A stretch of 64,000 nucleotides of DNA, taken from Rivularia sp. MS3 (lineage in GTDB: Bacteria; Cyanobacteriota; Cyanobacteriia; Cyanobacteriales; Nostocaceae). A program made the position numbers and the translations under genes. The stretch spans positions 1 to 64,000 of the forward strand of contig JAHCMI010000051.1 in NCBI GenBank assembly GCA_019192545.1, given 5' to 3'. A model generated the notes under the pieces. That model did no database searches and had not been told where the DNA came from. It was given only the letters and a program-made list of their open reading frames with translations. Shown here piece after piece: positions 46,196 to 55,316 of the stretch. Position 1 is the stretch's first letter. The number at the start of each line of letters is the position of its first letter.

Positions 46196-47038
46196 ATGTC
46201 AATTCCAGTACTTGACTATAAACCCAGTTCTCAAAACCAGCGTGTCGATGGCTATGAAGTGCCTAGCGAAGACACGCCAATAATGTATAGATTGCGTGAC
46301 GCAACTTCAGACCAAAATATTGATGAAATAATTTGGGCTGGTTATCGTCAAATCTTCAGCGAACATTTGATATTAGAGACATACCGTCAACCCTTTTTAG
46401 AATCACAAATGCGAAATCGGGCGATTAGCGTCAGGGATTTTATTCGGGGATTAGGGAAAACGGACGTTTATCGCGAAGAAGTGGCAGAAACTAATTCTAA
46501 CTATCGCTTAGTTGATATCAGCTTCAAGCGGTTTTTAGGACGTGCAACCTATAACAAAAAAGAGCAAATAGCTTGGTCAATTATCATTGCCACCAAAGGC
46601 TTGCATGGATTTATCGACGCTTTGGTAGATAGTGAAGAATATCGTCAAAACTTCGGTAACGATATCGTACCCTATCAACGTCGTCGCTACAAAGGCAGAC
46701 CATTTAACTTAGTAAATCCTCGCTACGGTGCAGACTTCCGCAACCGTCTGGCTATGAGAAATTTGGGTGGTAGTTCTTACTATACCGCCCGCACTTCCGG
46801 GGGATACGCAACCAAAGAAGAAATTCGCAAAGTTATTCCCAGTAACTTTATGTCAATGGCTAGTAAAGTCTCAACAGACGAGCGGAACTATCAAAGAACC
46901 GTTGCCAGAGTTACTTCTCAGGTGAGAAACATGGAGATTCCCGACATGACACGCGAATCTACCACACCTCAACCCAGCGTTAAGCCAGTAGAAGTTGCTT
47001 TACCTTATCGCTACGTACCCGGAAGAAAGACTACTTAA
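46196..47038 (+). CDS. cpcG1: phycobilisome rod-core linker 1
   Basis: 280 aa; attaches a rod to the allophycocyanin core. Start MSIPVLDYKPSSQNQRV, PBS-linker domain about 20-165 (YRLVDISFKRFLGRATYNKKE), then a variable basic tail (YRYVPGRKTT). First of three tandem paralogues; heterocystous strains often have four. Confidence 0.92.
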   Translation: MSIPVLDYKPSSQNQRVDGYEVPSEDTPIMYRLRDATSDQNIDEIIWAGYRQIFSEHLILETYRQPFLESQMRNRAISVRDFIRGLGKTDVYREEVAETNSNYRLVDISFKRFLGRATYNKKEQIAWSIIIATKGLHGFIDALVDSEEYRQNFGNDIVPYQRRRYKGRPFNLVNPRYGADFRNRLAMRNLGGSSYYTARTSGGYATKEEIRKVIPSNFMSMASKVSTDERNYQRTVARVTSQVRNMEIPDMTRESTTPQPSVKPVEVALPYRYVPGRKTT

Positions 47039-47084
47039 CAGATGGGGAGATAGGGACATGGGGGAAAAGGAGACAAGGAGACAA

Positions 47085-47165
47085 GGGGAAATAATAATTA
47101 ACTCCTAACTCCTCACTCCTAACTCCTAACCTTTGACCTTTAACCTTTGACCTTTGACCTAATTT
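47085..47165. repeat. heptad STRR in cpcG1-cpcG2 gap
   Basis: AACTCCT and AACCTTTG/ACCTTTG units repeated up to the cpcG2 leader. Confidence 0.75.
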
Positions 47166-47172
47166 TAAAATC

Positions 47173-47913
47173 ATGTCAATTCCACTATTACAATACAAAC
47201 CCAGTTCTCAAAACCAGCGCGTTGAAGGCTACGAAGTTTCTAGCGAAGAAACCCCTAGAATCTATCGTATGGAAGATTCTCCTACCTACAGCGATATTCA
47301 GCAATTAATTTGGGCGGGATATCGTCAAGTATTCAGCGAACACGAAATACTAAAGTTCTATCGTCAAGAAAACCTTGAATCTCAATTGAAGAATCGGGCG
47401 ATTACCGTGCGTGACTTCATTAGAGGCTTGGCAAAATCCGAAGCATTTCGGCGTTTGGTAGTCGAGACAAATTCCAACTATCGCATTATCGAAATCTGTC
47501 TCAAACGTCTTTTAGGACGTGCGCCTTACAATAAAGACGAAGAAATTGCTTGGTCAATTAAGATTGCTACCTTGGGTTGGGGTAATTTTGTTGATGCACT
47601 GATTGATTCGGAAGAATATTTAACTAACTTTGGTGAAAATACGATTCCTTATCAACGTCGTCGCTATAAAGGCAGACCATTTAATCTTGTAACTCCTCGC
47701 TACGCCGACTATTGGCGGGATACCCAAGATAAAAATCGTCATAAATGGGGTGATATTAACAATTTCATGGATATGGCCAGTGCGGCTTCCATTAGGACAG
47801 TTGAATATCGTCCAGTTAGCACCGCTAACATCAATATTCCCGACATGACAAAAGAAAGCGAACCAAAAGGAATTCCGGTTTCTATCAGCCCTACACCGAG
47901 TTTCCCTTTGTGA
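47173..47913 (+). CDS. cpcG2: phycobilisome rod-core linker 2
   Basis: 246 aa; same domain as CpcG1 (YRIIEICLKRLLGRAPYNKDEE) with a shorter C-terminus. Numbering by order in this window; its counterpart in other strains may carry another number. Differences between copies probably set different rod positions on the core (inference). Confidence 0.9.
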   Translation: MSIPLLQYKPSSQNQRVEGYEVSSEETPRIYRMEDSPTYSDIQQLIWAGYRQVFSEHEILKFYRQENLESQLKNRAITVRDFIRGLAKSEAFRRLVVETNSNYRIIEICLKRLLGRAPYNKDEEIAWSIKIATLGWGNFVDALIDSEEYLTNFGENTIPYQRRRYKGRPFNLVTPRYADYWRDTQDKNRHKWGDINNFMDMASAASIRTVEYRPVSTANINIPDMTKESEPKGIPVSISPTPSFPL

Positions 47914-47990
47914 TCGTTGCCTAATTGTCACCTCAATAGGGGAAAATAAATAAAAGTATTCACTCACTTAATAAAAGAGGATAATTGCAG

Positions 47991-48749
47991 ATGGCATTGC
48001 CATTACTTCAATACAAACCCACAACTCAAAATCAAAGAGTAGAAAGCTTCGGAAAAGCTGACAGGGACGAAGATACACCATATATCTATCGTTTAGAAGA
48101 CGTAAGCTCTTACACCGATATTCAAAACATTATTTGGGCTGGATATCGCCAAGTTTTCAGCGAACATGAAATTCTTAGCTTCAACCGGCAAAAGAATTTA
48201 GAATCTCAGTTGAAAAACGGTTCGATTACAGTACGCGACTTTATTCGTGGTTTAGCTCAGTCTGAAGCTTTCTATCGCATAGTGGTAGAAGTTAATAATA
48301 ACTATCGCTTAGTTGATATCTGTCTCAGACGTTTATTAGGTCGTAAGGCTTACAACAAAGACGAAGAAATTGCTTGGTCAATCAAAATTGCGACTTTAGG
48401 TTTTAACGGTTTTGTTAATGCTCTGGTTGATAGTGAAGAATACACAAATAGCTTTGGTGATAACACCGTACCTTACCAGCGCAAGCGCATGGAAGGTCGT
48501 CCTTTCAACTTAGTAACTCCTCGCTACGACGAAGACTTTCAAGAAACTGCTGGAACTGTCAGAACAGATTGGCGTTTTACCTTGGAGAAATTCTACTCCG
48601 AAAAAGCCAAAACTCAGCGACTTTCTGAAGGCGACCCCCGTAAATATGCGGACATGGCAGCTTCTGTTAGTGGAAAAGGCAACTATGCTCAAAACATCAG
48701 CGCCTCCAGTTTAGATTACATGAATTTAGTGCCTTCTCGTACTCGTTAA
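47991..48749 (+). CDS. cpcG3: phycobilisome rod-core linker 3
   Basis: 252 aa from ATG 47991 ([17 protein letters not shown]); the track's TTG two codons earlier is unlikely. GAGGATAATTGCAG supplies the RBS. Linker domain [22 protein letters not shown]; the C-terminal tail from about residue 185 is unlike CpcG2. Last gene of the cluster. Confidence 0.9.
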   Translation: MALPLLQYKPTTQNQRVESFGKADRDEDTPYIYRLEDVSSYTDIQNIIWAGYRQVFSEHEILSFNRQKNLESQLKNGSITVRDFIRGLAQSEAFYRIVVEVNNNYRLVDICLRRLLGRKAYNKDEEIAWSIKIATLGFNGFVNALVDSEEYTNSFGDNTVPYQRKRMEGRPFNLVTPRYDEDFQETAGTVRTDWRFTLEKFYSEKAKTQRLSEGDPRKYADMAASVSGKGNYAQNISASSLDYMNLVPSRTR

Positions 48750-48950
48750 GGCAGCGATTCCAACAGAATAACCTTTATACTGGGTTTAATTTTTATCTTA
48801 GTACAGCAAGTATTTAATAATTACTTAGTAATTATTTTTTGAATAGTTGTTGTATTGAGTAGAAATTAAGCCCAGTAATTTTATCAGCGAACAGTTAGCA
48901 GTTAGCAGCAAAAAAAGACTATATAAATAATTTAAAATCTCAAGTTGTAA

Positions 48951-49616
48951 ATGCCTAACTATCAAAAAATTACAGCTAAACTATTCCACAACTGGTTGCA
49001 ACTTCTGCAAAATTTCGATATTAACAAAGCTGCTGCGGGAACAACTTTTTCTCAAATAGTTGAAAGTTACTCTCATCCAAATCGCTACTATCACAACTTA
49101 GAACATATTTACCACGTTTTAGAAGTAACTCAAACTTTAAAATGTCAAACAGAATATTGTGACATCAAAACTGTTCAACTTGCTGGTTGGTTCCATGACA
49201 TAGTTTACGATACCAAAGCAAAAGACAACGAAGAAAAAAGTGCTGAATACGCCGTTAAATTGCTGTCATCATTATCAATACCTTCTAATGTTATTGAAAA
49301 CGTTAAAAAATTAATTTTAGCGACCAAAAATCATCAAATGTTGAATTATGATATAAATGCTCAAATATTATTAGATGCTGACTTAGCAATTTTAGGTAGC
49401 AATCCTGACGAATATAATAGATATGCCCGAGCAATTCGTCAAGAATATATCTGGGTACCGGAATTAGAATACCGTGCAGCTAGAAAGCAAATATTGCAAC
49501 ATTTTTTACAGCGTAGAAATATTTACTTTACCCAAATAATGCAGCAGGTAAAAGAGACATCTGCACGAAATAATTTAAATACAGAAATAGAATTAGAGTT
49601 AAAGGTTAAAGGTTAA
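48951..49616 (+). CDS. predicted metal-dependent HD-superfamily phosphohydrolase
   Basis: 221 aa. Motifs RYYHNLEHI and GWFHDIVYD (His-Asp metal site) and LDADLAILG fit the COG4339-type HD hydrolases. Substrate unknown. The last codons (LKVKG) are read from a GTTAAAG heptad repeat, so the C-terminus has been rewritten by an STRR. Confidence 0.82.
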   Translation: MPNYQKITAKLFHNWLQLLQNFDINKAAAGTTFSQIVESYSHPNRYYHNLEHIYHVLEVTQTLKCQTEYCDIKTVQLAGWFHDIVYDTKAKDNEEKSAEYAVKLLSSLSIPSNVIENVKKLILATKNHQMLNYDINAQILLDADLAILGSNPDEYNRYARAIRQEYIWVPELEYRAARKQILQHFLQRRNIYFTQIMQQVKETSARNNLNTEIELELKVKG

Positions 49617-49672
49617 AGGTTAAAGTAATAAGGTATTTTTTTACAACTACTAACTACTAACTCCCAATAATA
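49600..49672. repeat. GTTAAAG / ACTACTA STRR
   Basis: GGTTAAAGGTTAAAGGTTAAAG and ACTACTAACTACTAACTCCC between two convergent genes, overlapping the 3' ends of both. Confidence 0.75.
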
Positions 49673-50267
49673 AATCTGTCAAACTATCTGTTAAACGATG
49701 ACTTTCCATTGGTAAAACATCTGCACCATGCATCATTTTCTGAGTCATTACATAGTGAACTAATGAACCAACGATAATTCTTGCTGTAGCTTCTGGATCT
49801 GATATTCTCAATTCGGGATGTGATGATAAATAATCATGAATAGTATCTACAGCCGGTTTTACCAAACTCGCAACGCAAAATTGAGCAATTTCTGGGAAAC
49901 GCCCTGATTCTCCAATTAGTACTCGCATAAATGCCATATATTCATCATCGTCAAGCATTTCCTGTAATGCTTTGCCCGTTAATTCTTGCAGTACTTGCTT
50001 GGGTTCTCCTACTAATTTGTCACTGCCAAAAACTGATTTAAATCTTTCTTTTGCTAATTTTTCTACTAATGCTTTGAAAAGTGCTTGTTTATCTTGAAAG
50101 TGACTGTAGACAGTTGCTTTTGATACACCCCCCGACGCTGCAACTCTATCCATGCTCGTACCAGCATAGCCATGCACCAAAAATTCTTGCATCGCTCCTT
50201 TCAGAATCTGCTCTACTTTGCTTTTTGAATTTTCGGTGTGAGTTTCGCTTAGTTTTAATAGTTTCAT
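49650..50267 (-). CDS. TetR/AcrR-family transcriptional regulator
   Basis: 205 aa. N-terminal helix-turn-helix about 18-65 (MQEFLVHGYAGTSMDRVAAS, KATVYSHFQDKQALF), then a helical ligand/dimer domain. Divergent from devB with a 305-bp gap containing a perfect palindrome; so it probably represses the exporter operon in response to a ligand (inference). Confidence 0.9.
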   Translation of the reverse strand: MKLLKLSETHTENSKSKVEQILKGAMQEFLVHGYAGTSMDRVAASGGVSKATVYSHFQDKQALFKALVEKLAKERFKSVFGSDKLVGEPKQVLQELTGKALQEMLDDDEYMAFMRVLIGESGRFPEIAQFCVASLVKPAVDTIHDYLSSHPELRISDPEATARIIVGSLVHYVMTQKMMHGADVLPMESHRLTDSLTDLLLGVSS

Positions 50268-50497
50268 TTTTAACCTATTCTTAAATTGAGCGATCGCATC
50301 TCTGGTAAAGTAAACACAAACTAAAAACTATATAAAACAAAATTGGCATACCTGATGCATTAAAAATTTATTCTTCACGCTCGTCTATTTACTAAAAATA
50401 TGTATATTTTCCGAAAAAAATCGTAATAGATTTAGTGACATAAATAAGGTATTTTCATACGTATTAATTAATATATCTGTGAAGTTTACCTGAAAAC

Positions 50498-50521
50498 AAA
50501 CTAAACTAGTCGGTTTAGTTT
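50498..50521. promoter_or_regulatory. candidate TetR operator
   Basis: AAACTAAAC-TAGTCG-GTTTAGTTT: perfect 9-bp inverted repeat with 6-nt spacer, 52 bp before devB ATG and between it and the divergent TetR gene. Size and position are typical for TetR operators. Confidence 0.65.
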
Positions 50522-50572
50522 AATTGTATTATAAATTAATAATAATAAAATTTAAGTATTTCTTGGGATACC

Positions 50573-51991
50573 ATGTTAGACAATCTTAGACTAGAAAATT
50601 CACCGTCTCCAGAACTAGCTCGTCCATCAAGGTTAGTTCTAACGGTGGCGGCTTTTGCTATGGGTGGAGCTAGTATTTATACGCTGCAACTGTTAAAAGG
50701 TGGTAAGGTAGCGCAAAACCCACAGGTACCTGCTCCAGCAATTCCAAAAATAGAAACAGTCACAGCATTAGGGCGACTCGAACCGAAAGGAGAAGTGATT
50801 CAACTATCTGCACCAGCAATGGGAGCAGAAGGGAGTCGAGTAGAAAAATTACTTGTAAGCGAAGGAGACAATGTCAAAGCAGATCAAGTAATAGCAATTT
50901 TAGATAGTCGCGACAAACTTATGGCTGCTTTTAAAGAAGCAAAAGAAGCCGTAAGAGTAGCGCAAGCAAATCTTGCATTAGTAAAAGCTGGGGCAAAAAA
51001 AGGAGATATTGAAGCTCAAAAAGCAAGTGTTTCCCGTCTGCAAGCTGAAAAAAATACGGAAATTAAAGCACAGCAGGCAAGTATCAATCGATTGCAGGTT
51101 GAACGAAATACAGAAATTAGAGCGCAACAAGCAACTATCAATCGATTGCAAGCCGAAAGAGCAAGAGAAATAGAAGCACAAAGAGCAACTATCGCTCGTT
51201 TAGAAGCAGAGCTAGAAAATGCTCGATTGGAATACCAGCGCTATCAGAGTTTGTATAAAGCAGGAGCTATATCTGTATCTTTGAGAGATAGCAAAAATTT
51301 AGTTTTACAAACAGCAAAAGAGCAATTAGCAGAAGCGAGAGCCAATTTAGGGCGTATCAAAGCGTCGAAAGAACAGCAATTAGCAGAAGCGCGAGCCAAC
51401 TTAGAACGCATCCAATCTTCTAAAGAACAGCAAATAGCACAGGAAAAAGCTAATTTAGAACGCATTCAATCATCTTTAAAACAGCAAATAGCACAACAAA
51501 AAGCAACTTTAGAAAGTGTTTCAGAAGTTCGTTCGGTAGATGTATTAGTGGCTCAAGCAGAAGTTAACCGGGCTGTAGCAGCGATGAATCGAGCCGAAGC
51601 AGATTTAAAGCAAGCTTACGTGCGTTCTCCACAAAGCGGTCAAATATTTGACATTAATACTCGCCCTGGGGAAAAAGTATCAAATGAAGGTATAGTCGAA
51701 ATCGGCCAAACAAGCGATATGTACGCCATAGTCGAAGTTTACCAAAGCGACGTTAATAAAATACGTTTGGGACAAGAAGTAGAACTTGTAGCAGATGCAG
51801 TACCCGGTAAATTAAGCGGTATTGTAGACCAAATTGGCTTGCAGGTACAAAAACAAAATGTAGTTAATAGTGACCCTTCTACAAATATAGATTCCCGAGT
51901 AGTAGAAGTCCACGTGCGTTTAAATGAAGAATCCAGTCAAAAGGCGGCAAGATTCACTAATTTACAAGTAAAAGCAGTTGTTGAAATTTAA
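50573..51991 (+). CDS. devB: DevB-type periplasmic adaptor (HlyD family) of an ABC exporter
   Basis: 472-aa membrane fusion protein linking an inner-membrane ABC pump to an outer-membrane channel. One TM about 19-42; lipoyl/barrel halves around a long coiled-coil hairpin (about 140-335) made of near-identical 15-residue units (QASINRLQVERNTEI) outbound and inbound (AEARANLERIQSSKEQQI); C-terminal barrel with PGEKVSNEGIVEIGQ. DevBCA pumps export heterocyst glycolipids; paralogues export other lipids or toxins, so the substrate here is open. Confidence 0.85.
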   Translation: MLDNLRLENSPSPELARPSRLVLTVAAFAMGGASIYTLQLLKGGKVAQNPQVPAPAIPKIETVTALGRLEPKGEVIQLSAPAMGAEGSRVEKLLVSEGDNVKADQVIAILDSRDKLMAAFKEAKEAVRVAQANLALVKAGAKKGDIEAQKASVSRLQAEKNTEIKAQQASINRLQVERNTEIRAQQATINRLQAERAREIEAQRATIARLEAELENARLEYQRYQSLYKAGAISVSLRDSKNLVLQTAKEQLAEARANLGRIKASKEQQLAEARANLERIQSSKEQQIAQEKANLERIQSSLKQQIAQQKATLESVSEVRSVDVLVAQAEVNRAVAAMNRAEADLKQAYVRSPQSGQIFDINTRPGEKVSNEGIVEIGQTSDMYAIVEVYQSDVNKIRLGQEVELVADAVPGKLSGIVDQIGLQVQKQNVVNSDPSTNIDSRVVEVHVRLNEESSQKAARFTNLQVKAVVEI

Positions 51992-52185
51992 AATTAGTGG
52001 TTAGTAGTTATTAGTTGGTAATTAGTAGTTAGTAATTAGTAGTTAATATTTCTCTTTAAACAAACAACCTATTTAAGCGAACGAATCTAATAACTTTTCC
52101 CAAAACTAAAAATTCTTAACTGCTAACTGTTCGCTGTTCGCTGTTCGCTGCTCACTGCTCGCTGCTCACTGTTTACTGTTAATTC
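51990..52185. repeat. STRR block between devB and devC
   Basis: TTAGTAGTTATTAGTTGGTA-type heptads, then AACTGTTCGCTGTTCGCTG units up to the devC leader. Confidence 0.75.
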
Positions 52186-52195
52186 TAAAATATAT

Positions 52196-53377
52196 ATGAT
52201 TGGATTTATCCAACAATTACAAAGAAGAACTCCTCTAGGTTGGTTGCAACTAACTCGTCAAAAAGGACGCTTATTAGTAGCAATATCGGGCGTAGCTTTT
52301 GCCGATTTACTAATGTTGATGCAGCTTGGTTTTCAAAGTGCATTATTTAATAGTGCTACCCGTCTTCATGATAGTTTAAAAGCAGATATCGTATTGTTGA
52401 ATCCGCAAGCACTCAACTTACAGGATTTATCTACTTTTACCCGCAGACGGCTTTTTCAGGCTATGGATGTACCGGGGGTAGCAACCGCAGAACCAATATA
52501 CAACAGCCTGGTGACTTGGAAAAATCCCCAAACTCTTAAGAAAACACAGGTGATGATTATCGGCTTTAATCCCGATCGACCAGCCTTCGACTTACCAGAA
52601 GTTAATCAAAATCTTAACGTCATAAAACTACCAGATACTATTTTATTTGATGAAGCAACTAGAGGAGAATACGAAGAAGTAATTGCTCGGATAAAGCAAG
52701 GCGAAGAGGTTAAAACAGAAATTCAAGGAAGAACAATTACTATTGCCGATTTATTTACAGTCGGGGCATCTTTTGCCGCTGATGGAACTTTAATGACCAG
52801 CGACCAAAACTTTTTAAGACTATTTCCCAGGCAAGATGCAGGCAGCGTTAATTTAGGTTTAATTCGTTTAAAACCAGGTTACGAAGCCGAAAAAGTAGCA
52901 GAAGAATTAAAATATCATCTGAGGGATGCCGATGATATCAAAATATTAACAAAAGAAGAATTTATTGAATTTGAAAAAGCTTACTGGCAAACAAATACAC
53001 CAATTGGATTTATTTTTAGTTTGGGTGCAATGATGGGTTTCATTGTAGGAGTAATTATTGTTTATCAAGTACTTTCTACAGATGTTAACGCCCATATTAA
53101 AGAATACGCGACTTTTAAAGCGATGGGATATAAAAACTTCTTTTTATTAAGCGTAGTTTTTGAAGAAGCGATAATTCTTGCTTTACTCGGTTTTATTCCT
53201 GGGGCGGCAATTTCAACGGGATTATACGCACTGACTCGCAATGCAACCAATTTACCGCTTTATATGACGCTAGCCAGAGCTATCCAAGTACAGGTAATGA
53301 CGATTATTATGTGCATGATTTCCGGTGCTGTAGCAACTCGCAAAGTACAGTCAGCCGATCCAGCAGATATGTTTTGA
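52196..53377 (+). CDS. devC: DevC-type permease of ABC exporter
   Basis: 393 aa, MacB/FtsX-like permease: one N-terminal TM (about 30-50), a large extracytoplasmic domain, and three C-terminal TMs (GFIFSLGAMMGFIVGVIIVY, AIILALLGFIPGAAISTGLY, MTIIMCMISGAVATRK). PLGWLQLTRQKGRLLVAISG at the N-terminus is DevC-like. Same operon as devB and devA. Confidence 0.87.
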   Translation: MIGFIQQLQRRTPLGWLQLTRQKGRLLVAISGVAFADLLMLMQLGFQSALFNSATRLHDSLKADIVLLNPQALNLQDLSTFTRRRLFQAMDVPGVATAEPIYNSLVTWKNPQTLKKTQVMIIGFNPDRPAFDLPEVNQNLNVIKLPDTILFDEATRGEYEEVIARIKQGEEVKTEIQGRTITIADLFTVGASFAADGTLMTSDQNFLRLFPRQDAGSVNLGLIRLKPGYEAEKVAEELKYHLRDADDIKILTKEEFIEFEKAYWQTNTPIGFIFSLGAMMGFIVGVIIVYQVLSTDVNAHIKEYATFKAMGYKNFFLLSVVFEEAIILALLGFIPGAAISTGLYALTRNATNLPLYMTLARAIQVQVMTIIMCMISGAVATRKVQSADPADMF

Positions 53378-53379
53378 CA

Positions 53380-53480
53380 GTGAGCAGTTAACAGTGAGCA
53401 GTGAACAGTAAATGCTTAATCCCCTATGCCCTATGCCCAATCCCCTATGCCCAATTACCAATTACCAGTTACTAGTTAAT
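53380..53480. repeat. STRR block between devC and devA
   Basis: CAGTGAGCAGTTAACAGTGA and CCCCTATGCCCTATGCCCAA units. Confidence 0.75.
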
Positions 53481-53490
53481 TAATGTTTTT

Positions 53491-54207
53491 ATGGATTCTG
53501 TTATTTCTGTCCGCAATCTCAATCATTTTTTCGGGAAAGGGCAACTTCGCAAGCAGGTTTTATTTGATATCAATTTAGATATAGCTGCTGGTGAGATTAT
53601 TATTATGACTGGCCCTTCTGGTTCCGGTAAAACGACTCTGCTGACTTTGATTGGTGGATTGCGTTCGGCTCAAGAGGGAAGTTTGCAGGTTTTAGGTAAA
53701 GAACTTTGTGGTGCTAAAGCTAAACAGTTAGTTATGGCACGACGCAACAACGGCTATATATTTCAAGCTCATAATTTACACGAAAGCTTGAGTGCCGTAC
53801 AGAATGTCCGTATGGGTTTAGAGGTGCATGGAAATATTTCACCCAAAGAAATGTATACCCGCTCTGTTGCAATGCTGGATTTAGTTGGGTTGGGCAATCG
53901 TATCAATTATTATCCCGATGATTTATCCGGAGGTCAAAAACAAAGAGTAGCGATCGCCAGAGCTTTGGTAGGACATCCCAAGATTGTATTAGCAGACGAA
54001 CCAACAGCAGCCTTAGACAAAAAATCTGGTAGAGATGTTGTGAATTTGATGCAATCTTTAGCGAAAGAACAAGGCTGTACGATTCTTTTGGTAACTCACG
54101 ATAATCGTATTTTAGATATAGCCGACCGCATTGTATACATGGAAGATGGTAAATTGGCTCAAAATCCTGCCGAAGCTGATATCCCTACGGTGGTTGTTAG
54201 CGAGTAG
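53491..54207 (+). CDS. devA: DevA-type ATPase of ABC exporter
   Basis: 238 aa. Walker A GPSGSGKTTL, signature LSGGQKQRVAIARAL, Walker B IVLADEPTAALD and switch His (VTHDNR). It belongs to the LolD/MacB-like ATPase group. Powers the DevBC export complex. Confidence 0.88.
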   Translation: MDSVISVRNLNHFFGKGQLRKQVLFDINLDIAAGEIIIMTGPSGSGKTTLLTLIGGLRSAQEGSLQVLGKELCGAKAKQLVMARRNNGYIFQAHNLHESLSAVQNVRMGLEVHGNISPKEMYTRSVAMLDLVGLGNRINYYPDDLSGGQKQRVAIARALVGHPKIVLADEPTAALDKKSGRDVVNLMQSLAKEQGCTILLVTHDNRILDIADRIVYMEDGKLAQNPAEADIPTVVVSE

Positions 54208-54592
54208 TAGGGTGCCCTGACGGTTACGATAACTCACAACCCACAACCGTCGGGATAAGAATTTACCGTCACGCACCATTATCAATAAATTGGTGCGTGA
54301 GCGCATTTTGATGGTTATTTCGTTAATTAAGTTGTAGGTTGGGTTACACTCCGTTTCACCCAACCTACGGAACTCACCCACAATCGTCGGGATAGCAATT
54401 TACCGTCACGCACCATTATCAATAAATTGGTGCGTGAGCGCATTTTGATGATTATTTAGTAAATCAAGATAAATTATTTTAGCCCTCACAGCACCCTACA
54501 AAAGCGCACCGTAACCTACCAGATAAATTTAAAAAGACGTAGCACTTAGTACTACGCCTCTACATTAATTTCTATTTCTTATAGAGATGCTA
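54208..54592. other. intergenic region with tandem 82-bp duplication
   Basis: Two copies of CACAAYCGTCGGGATA...ATTT at 54242-54323 and 54379-54460, offset 137 bp, each with a perfect 10-bp hairpin TCACGCACCA / TGGTGCGTGA. Between them lies GTAGGTTGGGT / ACCCAACCTAC (54334-54368). The 89-aa ORF here is repeat. Confidence 0.7.
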
Positions 54593-54796
54593 TTAGTATC
54601 CAACAATGTGAAGGATATCGCGAACAACACTATAACCAGCTAAATCCCAAGCTAAGTAAGCAACAAAACCAATCATTGCTAAACGTCCGTTCCATAATTC
54701 GGCTTGGGGGTTAAAACCGAAAAGAAAAGAGTTACGGTCTTTACCGTTGTATGCAGGCGCTACTGGTGGTAAGTCGGTTTTTGTAGGAGATTGCAT
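54593..54796 (-). CDS. hli: high-light-inducible one-helix protein (Hlip/Scp)
   Basis: 67 aa, one membrane helix with the chlorophyll-binding motif ELWNGRLAMIGFVAYL, as in the CAB/ELIP/HLIP family. Binds chlorophyll and carotenoid for photoprotection and PSII repair. Proline-rich N-terminus. In cyanobacteria such genes are controlled by NblS-RpaB; nblS is in this window. Confidence 0.9.
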   Translation of the reverse strand: MQSPTKTDLPPVAPAYNGKDRNSFLFGFNPQAELWNGRLAMIGFVAYLAWDLAGYSVVRDILHIVGY

Positions 54797-55316
54797 AATT
54801 ATTGCGGTTAAATTTAGTTTGCTTGTTGTTTCTAATTTAACGATTGATAAAAGAACCTGTTTCTGTCAAAAGATACAAATGCTTTACATTTCTTCATGCT
54901 GATAAATCTGCCTAAAGATGGTGAACAAACAAGTTTGCCTAAACATATATTACGAAAGCATGACATGCTGCAAAAATAATGATATGTAAACTGGCAGTTT
55001 TTCAAAGCAGTAAATTAAGCAAAACTATTACGTGCTAAAGGTTTCGCCAATTTAAAATTGAAATAATTTCACTAATTTTAGATATGGCGATCGCTAAATT
55101 AGTTGTAGGTAATAGGCTTAAGCAAAAAAACTTCTATCTAATGCCCGATGGCTTTAGAAGAATGTTTCTCACTTACGAGAGATGCCTAAAAGGGCTATAT
55201 TGCTGGATTCTAAGCTTAGCAACTGGTTATTGCATGAATAAGTAAAATTGATTTTTGCATTAATTCTAGTTTTTGTTCTCCCCACACCAAAAGTTAGCCT
55301 AGAGGAAGTTATTAGG
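54797..55316. other. hli - repeat-protein intergenic region
   Basis: About 520 bp. GATACAAATGCTTTACATT (54872-54890) resembles the HLR1 element but with 3 instead of 2 spacer bases and on the strand opposite to hli. At about 55070-55104 ACTAATTTTAG and CTAAATTAGT form an inverted repeat around a HIP1 site. Confidence 0.35.

Noticed and set aside
54112-54381. 89-aa minus ORF
   Set aside because: Lies over the devA end and the GTAGGTTGGG palindrome; repeat translation.
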